From NCBI GenBank assembly GCA_035772785.1, contig JAOCPU010000003.1:372001-436000 (forward strand): a stretch of DNA of 64,000 nt, in the 5' to 3' direction. The translations under genes were made by a program, and so were the position numbers. Positions 58,092 to 64,000 of the stretch are shown here, piece after piece (position 1 is the stretch's first letter; every line of letters begins with the position of its first letter). Below the pieces are notes generated by a model. It was not told the origin of the DNA. It made no database searches and worked only from the letters and a program-made list of their open reading frames with translations. The stretch is from Phlebiopsis flavidoalba. Lineage: Eukaryota; Basidiomycota; Agaricomycetes; Polyporales; Phanerochaetaceae.

Positions 58092-60147
58092 ATGCAGCGA
58101 GGTTTGCCCATGGTTTCGTTGGATCGACCTAAATCTGCGCAATTTTCTAACACTTCCATGTAGCAACCCACCGTTGTCCTTCTCAGGAGGGGCACGGACA
58201 CATCTCAAGGGAAAGCCTCAGCTTCTCTCAAACATTTCTAGCATGTCTCGCCATCGCAGAGACTCTTGCCAGCACCTTGGGCCCTCGTGGCATGGACAAG
58301 TTGATCGTGCACCTTGAATGAACGTGAGAGAGGCAACAAATCACGAACAGAACCCGGTGCCACCATGCCTGAAGCTCCTGGCGACATTGTCCACTGGACT
58401 GCAGCGCGTACTCTGCGTCGATTATGCGGTCGAGGGCACAAGACGCGGAGGTCAGGGGATGGAACGACCAGTGTGGTTTTTTTCTATTGGCAGCACAGCT
58501 TTTTGAAGGAGGTTCGGAGCTACATCGAGGAAGGCATTCAGCCCTGACATATTATCATGAAGGGCTACCGGAACAGCTTGCCAATTAGTGCGTTCACTTG
58601 TCGCGTCGCGCGTTACCGGATCTCGACCTTTTACAGGCGAATCGAACCAAATGCAAGGAAATTCAAGTTTCCGTCGAGCTAGAAAAAATCCGATCCAGAG
58701 TGCGTCGGCTCTGACTTGTGAATTATGTAAACAGCTTGGAGTTCTGACACTCGTCCATGACGGTTCCGATCCCTCCTCCTCAAGTGTGCGTCTACGATCG
58801 ATGTGTCGTCGAAATTTGATCCACTCTGGAGATAGCCTTTCTTCTCGAATATGGTCGTTGACGCCGCTGCAATGCTTGGATCAGGAGGAATTGGATGAGT
58901 CGCTGATCGGGTGTCTGAAGAAAATGTGACGGCTGGTGGCGGCATGCAAGACTCTCTGCTCGTCAGCGGTGTGCCTTCAAGAAGACGTTCACGTATGCCG
59001 GCGCGGAAGCCAACAACCGAAGTCATTCAAGCAGCCTCTCATTCTCAGCCTTAAACGTTGAACTCGAATTGAAAGCTGAGAAGGACAACGCTGAAGTTCG
59101 CGTCGAGGCCGTCTCGGATTACCAGGCTATTGTCGACGCGGAGTGGGAAATCATCTACCGGAAATTGGACGCCATCGAGAAGACGGGTGCCAAAGTATCG
59201 TCGTACTCAGCAAGCTTCCCATTGGTGACCTTGCGCCCCAGTGGTTTTGCCGACCGAAAACATCTTCTGCGCTGGTCGCGTGGCTGCCGCTGACCTGCAG
59301 CGCGTCGTAAAGGGCTGTTGGTGGCTCAATCCAGTCTACCTGCTCTGACATTCGACTCGTGAACACCTGGGCACGTGCGGTAGCTTTGAGGAGCGTCAGA
59401 TCGGTGGTGAGCGATACAACATCTTCGAGGAGTGCCCGAAGGCGAAGACATGCACGCTTCTCCTCGTGCGGGTGGCGCTGAGCAGTTGTTCATCGAGAGG
59501 AGGTGGAGAGAGAGTTTGCACGACGCGATTATGGTCGTTAAACGTGCCGTGAAGAACGGCGATGTCGTAGCAAGGAGGCGGCGCGATCGAGGTAACTTGT
59601 TTAGACTTATTCTTCGCCCATTGCTTATCGTTGTGGTAGATGGACTTGTCTGCGCAACATCCGCAAACACTCGCTCTCCATTCCTGGCAAAACTGGCAGC
59701 TGGTCCATGACTGCATTTGCAAAAGCGTTGGAGATCATGGACCCACCCCGCCAAATATGTGACAACGCCGGTCTGGACTCCTACACGACGTTTTGAACAA
59801 ATTGCGGATGAAGCATGCGAATGGCTTTAAATGGTTTGGTGTCGATGTTGACGGGCCTGAAGGAGTACGCGACAATATGGAAGCTTTTCGTTTGGGAGCC
59901 GAGTCTTGTCAAAAACTCAACGCTATCAGCAGTGCGACTGAGGCGGCGTGCCTGATTCTTAGCGTGGACGAGACCGTACGGAACCCGCAGAAGTGAAGTG
60001 AAGCTGTTAAGTGCGTGACGTGCTCGCCAAGGATGTTGTACTAATGTCGGGATGATGCAGCAAAACCCTGGCCCTCAGGCGCCACCAGGTGCCGCGCAGC
60101 GCGCGTTGAGGCCACAAGGTCGGGGACGGGGAATGCCCAGGCGGTGA
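58092..60147 (+). CDS. CCT7: CCT7, chaperonin TCP-1 eta subunit
   Basis: Subunit of the cytosolic group II chaperonin that folds actin and tubulin. Start MQR, an intron to about 58163, then [40 protein letters not shown], and the ATP-site motif GDGTT at 58455-58469 inside [20 protein letters not shown], with one extra base before the first G and a T run after it; [35 protein letters not shown] text; [27 protein letters not shown] then [40 protein letters not shown] then [75 protein letters not shown]; and a C-terminal GRGRGMPRR. The eta assignment rests on the KLRMKHA and VRDNMEAF blocks and the Gly/Arg tail. Frame changes are sequence errors, since the gene is essential in yeast. Confidence 0.95.
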
Positions 60148-60700
60148 AGATGATTGGTCGATACGAATCGTAGAGTACCACGGGCCCCCGATGAAACAAA
60201 ATGCTAATGATTTGTACATTCGTTGCTTCTCAGTATATATTGCCACGTGGTGGCTGGCGATGGCGTCAAAGGTGCAACTTCGCCATCGTTTTGACTTGAA
60301 CGCAATATACGCCATCGTTTACGAGTCCTTGCACTCGTTGGAAGTTAGGTACGGGCATCAAAAGGTTTTTGCGGACTGCGGCCTGCCCGCGAGCAACTAA
60401 TGGTCTAGTTCTCGACGTGAGCACTCTCCCGACTAATAAAACTGCTAGTAATATGGCCCGCTGCAGCAGAGGCCAGAGTTCGTTCCCCACTCTCCCCGAC
60501 TTCCTGTCTGTCCAGATAACGTAGTCAAGCGCCATGACGACTGTACTACCAGTCCTTCCCGAGGCGACTGAGCGAGAAGCAAGACGACAGCATCTACCGA
60601 CAAGTTCTCGGACACCAAAAGGCGACAGTGTCTACTTAACAGCGTAGATTGTACCCTTCCCTATAGGGTATACCTATCGCGAACAGTGTAACGGCTGCAA
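60148..60700. other. Spacer, nothing recognisable
   Basis: Between CCT7 and the transporter gene. Open frames on both strands near 60.19-60.53 kb have no recognisable family. It should hold the CCT7 3' end and the transporter promoter. Confidence 0.4.
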
Positions 60701-62960
60701 TTGCGTCCGTTTGTGGACAGGAAGAGGAGAAGATCCCGAAGACATTGCTACTCAGCTACATCTGTCTTCGACGGACCCGATCTAACATTGGAGGAGCCTT
60801 ACAGCGCTCTCCACCACAGTAGAGGAAGAACGTCCCATCGTATATACGACCCGTCTCTGTGTCCGTTGGACATCGGGCGTGAGAAGAATTTCATCGGTAA
60901 GCGGGGGTGGGTTTACGATTCACATTAGCAGGATTAGATCTCTGCTCTCTACGTCATTATCTTGCTTCTCTTCAGAAAATCGTCCGCACGCAAAATAGAC
61001 TATCGCAATCATGATTGGGGCATGCCCTTATGTTCTTCAGCTTGGACCTAGTCTCGACCGCACGAATATCTCCCAGGCTAACACTGACAATTTCCATGTG
61101 GACATGACGGACCTCAATATTGACAACAAATGATTTTTCAATCTAGGCAATACATTACGCACTTTCAAAGTAGTTGAGTTCTGTATCATGTCTCGAAAAT
61201 GAGCTAACGTAGATGTTTACAGGTCTGCTTCCTCATTGCTGAACTCCCCCTCCCAGCTGAATATCGAAGCGCGTTGGTGAGTTTCTACGGCGTCTCCAAT
61301 GTCTTCAGACTATTGATCTTCACCTAGGTCCGGATCGCGTGGATTCCCAGTCAGGTAAGCATAAGCTTCCTGATTCCCTCTTTCCCCCCTGGCGCGACCG
61401 AGATCTTAACCCGTGGCCATACTAGATGTTGTTGTTGTGGAGTATCGTCTCATTCCAGTGACTCAATTTTTGGCTGATGAGGGTCGATCGAGCTTTTTGG
61501 CGACGAGGTTAGCCCTGCGCATCTTGCACGATAACATGAAAGCTGATCGTAGTTATAGAGTGTCTCCTTGGCTTCATGCAATGGAGGCGTTGTATATCAT
61601 CCCCGAACATGGGAAGTCATCCTGCTATCTGTCCTAGCTTCTACAACCAAGGAAACTGAAGGCTAATCCCCAGGTTCGCGCCTACTGCGTGGCGCGGGGT
61701 TCTGGGGAATAGTCACAGGGGCGTACTTGTCCGCATAAAAAAAAATGCGATTTGGAGCCTGTCCTTGGCGACAGGAATTCAAACCTACGTCTTCGCCATA
61801 CCTACGTGGAGACGGCGGGAAATGGAAGATACTTGTTTACTTTGTTCGAAGGCGTCTTTCCTCTCAGGTCGTACGGCTTTGTTCTCGCTGTTCTTAACTC
61901 ATGCGGCCACTCTTGTCCGAAACGGAGAGCGCAAACCCGTGGGTGGCACCGGGCGGACTGGCGGCCCATAGGGCTGGGTTCTATCGGTAAAAAAAAAACA
62001 CGAAATGAAAAAGCGGTACGACGTGGGGTGTGAAACGAAACAAATGTAATACGTCGGGTCGGAGTTATCCTTTCCCGGTTGCAATAGCATGGCTCGTAGA
62101 AGATCGAAGTCCACTCGTTAAGAGAGGAGAAGATACATCGTCACCGCAGTGTAAGAGTGCCTTGTGCCGTTATTTCCATCTTTGCTCCCACGGGTCAGCT
62201 CTATCTTTCACGACACGTGTAGAGTCATACGCGAACGATCCGACGAACGTTCCAGGCATAGCATAACCGCGAGGGTCTATCGCTATACCGAATATGTGGA
62301 ACATTAAGGTCCATCAAAGATTGGCGAACAATGTGGCCCTGCTTAGTTATCTCCTGGGGTTAATGAAAACTTTCCACTCAGTGTGAAGAGGCGCTAATGA
62401 GCCTAGTCGGTTACGTTTGTGGTGTACTAATGTTATACAAAAGCGTTATTAAGTAGATCTCCGGTGAAACCCTCCACAGACAATACTATGAGACCGCTTT
62501 CTCTGCGACAACGTAGGCCTTCAAACAACCACCGGAGTTCGAGACCTGAACGCTCAGGGACGGGTCATACTCCTCACATCGTCCTTGGGACGAATCGATC
62601 ACTTACTCATCTTCTGCTACCTAAAGCGAAATTATCGACTCATAGCCGCACCCTTTCATATATGCTTACTCTCCAAGCGTGGTCCCTACAGGCAAAGCTG
62701 TTGATCGCGCTTGTACCACACATTCGACAGCATACCTCTCAAATGGGTATACTTACACGCGGTAGTCTCGCTGCATTACGGGGGTATACGATGCGGCGTT
62801 TTTCCCTTATGTCCATCACATCCCAGTACAAGTATAGCGTGGGGCATCTACAAACTCCGAACACTCCAGTGTATCGTGGTTACGGACGTACTGTGGTCTG
62901 CGTCGCTATACAACAATGTTGTTTGTTTCAAGGCCGGAGGCATCATTGCGGTGTGAGACT
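60701..62960 (+). pseudogene. MFS transporter, allantoate-permease type, degraded
   Basis: Anion:cation symporter branch of the major facilitator superfamily (Dal5/Tna1-like), a plasma-membrane uptake carrier for small organic acids or vitamins. Recognisable parts on the plus strand: REKNFI before a gtaagc donor near 60.895 kb; SARKIDYR, then SLDRTNISQANTDNF at about 61.05 kb; FNLGNT; VCFLIAELP near 61.24 kb; IPSQ near 61.34 kb; SSFLATRALRI near 61.49 kb; FWGIVTGAYLSA near 61.70 kb; YLFTLFEGVF near 61.83 kb; FPYVHHIPV near 62.81 kb; LWSASLYNNVV and KAGGIIAV near 62.94 kb. Helices 1-5 and 10-11 are visible; the region 61.9-62.6 kb is badly scrambled and the usual NIYR tail after GGII is missing. 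This is more damage than in the neighbouring essential genes, so true decay is plausible. The start is uncertain. Confidence 0.6.
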
Positions 62961-64000
62961 CAAATGACATATAACGTACATGGATTTCACTGACGCCATG
63001 CCTCGAAAAGTTGTTTGTTAAGTAGGCCTATATCTATGCGAAGCACGTCGTTGAATGACATATCAAGTGAAAAAGCTGCTTCTCCATCTGACAGAATTTG
63101 TTCGTTCTCCGCATCGTTTTGCCCCCGCGTTTGGGAATTTTCTAAAGTTTCCGGGTTTCAGGTTTTATTCATAAAAGGGATGGTCCTCCGTACTAATGTG
63201 TGGCGTTTGCCATTTTTCCCGCCGGATGTGTCATTTAGCCATCATAGCTTATCTTGCATAAAAAAATCAGTTATCTTTCATATTAGCAGGGTTGACAAAT
63301 ATCGGGGGAGAACCGTCTCTCTTTTGTTTTAAAAATCTATAAATTGAAGCTCAATTAAATTCAATAGTCCAAAATGTCGTTCCTCTGTTTGCTACTTTTC
63401 TGCTGTTCGTTCCGAGATTGACAAGTGGCTTTTTCTTGAAAAGATCGAAACCGGACCATCAAATCGTTCGGCTACGTAGCCCAGTCTCTTGGTGAATGCA
63501 GATGACTGCCACAGGTGCGTGCGGCCTCACTCCACCTCACATCAGCGCGCTTACTCAATGACGTGCAATGTCGTGCCCATCGTCTCAGATCACAACAAGA
63601 GTACCTGGACACCACCACTGACGTCCGGTAATCAGAGACTGAACTTCAGGTTCTCGTACTAATGTATACGTGGTGGAAACGTATCCGCAAAATAGGGCCG
63701 ACCTTGTCGCTTGTATGTAAGGTGAGCAGCTCTCAGGCTCAACGGCGGGTTTCAAGAAAGCTTACGTATCCGTGTAGACTTAGACTATACATTAGAAGGA
63801 TCGCTTTACTACTCTACCATACCATGGGAATCCATTAGAAACGTGACTGATTCTCCATCAGTCTCACAAGAGTTGTCGGCACAGAGGCTCAACTTGGTCA
63901 CGTGTATGAGATTCGCCATGGAGCTTCCCTAGTGCGCAATTGCTATCAACCTTTGGTTCGCCTGACCGGCAATGCAGACAGTCCGTCAGTGGGTACTGAA
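62961..64000. other. Terminal stretch, nothing recognisable
   Basis: No conserved coding text, RNA gene or repeat was found. The sequence becomes AT-rich from about 63.1 to 63.4 kb, as expected for a 3' flank or an intergenic region. Confidence 0.4.

Overview
The window is nuclear DNA of a basidiomycete fungus, almost certainly a mushroom-forming Agaricomycete. Genes are packed on both strands and interrupted by many short GT..AG introns (about 45-70 nt). The recognisable proteins include families that I know mainly from Agaricomycetes: DUF6533 membrane proteins, single-pass membrane proteins with two galactose-binding-like ectodomain modules, a GDSGS protease-like protein, and DUF3292. No bacterial operon, CRISPR array, rRNA or convincing tRNA was seen.

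Layout. 1-2.5 kb: nothing recognisable. 2.5-3.6 kb: weak unrecognised gene. 3.8-5.0 kb: RRP1, a pre-rRNA processing factor. 5.4-7.2 kb (minus): secreted pepsin-type aspartic protease. 8.8-13.2 kb: tandem pair of paralogous type-I membrane proteins. 13.3-16.0 kb: DUF3292 protein. 16.2-16.8 kb: 5-hydroxyisourate hydrolase. 17.1-18.7 kb (minus): Ser/Pro-rich protein. 19.8-21.5 kb: RRB1/GRWD1, a WD40 ribosome-assembly factor. 21.8-23.1 kb (minus): small helical proteins. 23.2-27.4 kb: TAF1. 27.4-29.0 kb: GC-rich spacer ending in three GCCAAG sites. 29.0-31.8 kb: pacC/RIM101. 32.2-34.3 kb: serine-protease-like protein. 34.6-39.3 kb (minus): two tandem DUF6533 genes. 40.2-41.6 kb: protein of the type labelled 'BTB domain transcription factor'. 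41.8-42.7 kb (minus): myosin regulatory light chain. 44.2-47.5 kb: FCP1 CTD phosphatase. 47.8-48.7 kb (minus): basic-secretory-protein metallopeptidase. 49.0-50.0 kb (minus): bHLH factor. 50.1-51.1 kb: probable Zn2Cys6 factor. 51.4-56.3 kb (minus): RAD5. 58.1-60.1 kb: CCT7 chaperonin. 60.7-63.0 kb: MFS transporter, degraded.

How the genes relate. There is no evident gene cluster or single pathway. Housekeeping genes (RRP1, RRB1, TAF1, FCP1, RAD5, CCT7, myosin light chain) are mixed with accessory families (aspartic protease, tandem membrane proteins, DUF6533 pair, GDSGS protein, metallopeptidase, MFS).

A property of the whole sequence dominates reading it. Nearly every gene, including ones essential in other fungi, changes reading frame inside exons by one or two bases, often at homopolymers. 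I read this as indel error in an unpolished long-read assembly rather than mass gene decay. For that reason gene spans are given as first start to last stop; internal frames must be repaired by comparison. I found no clear sign of a new biological system. The best leads are the PacC-type sites in front of pacC, the tandem membrane-protein families, and the two adjacent divergently oriented transcription-factor genes.
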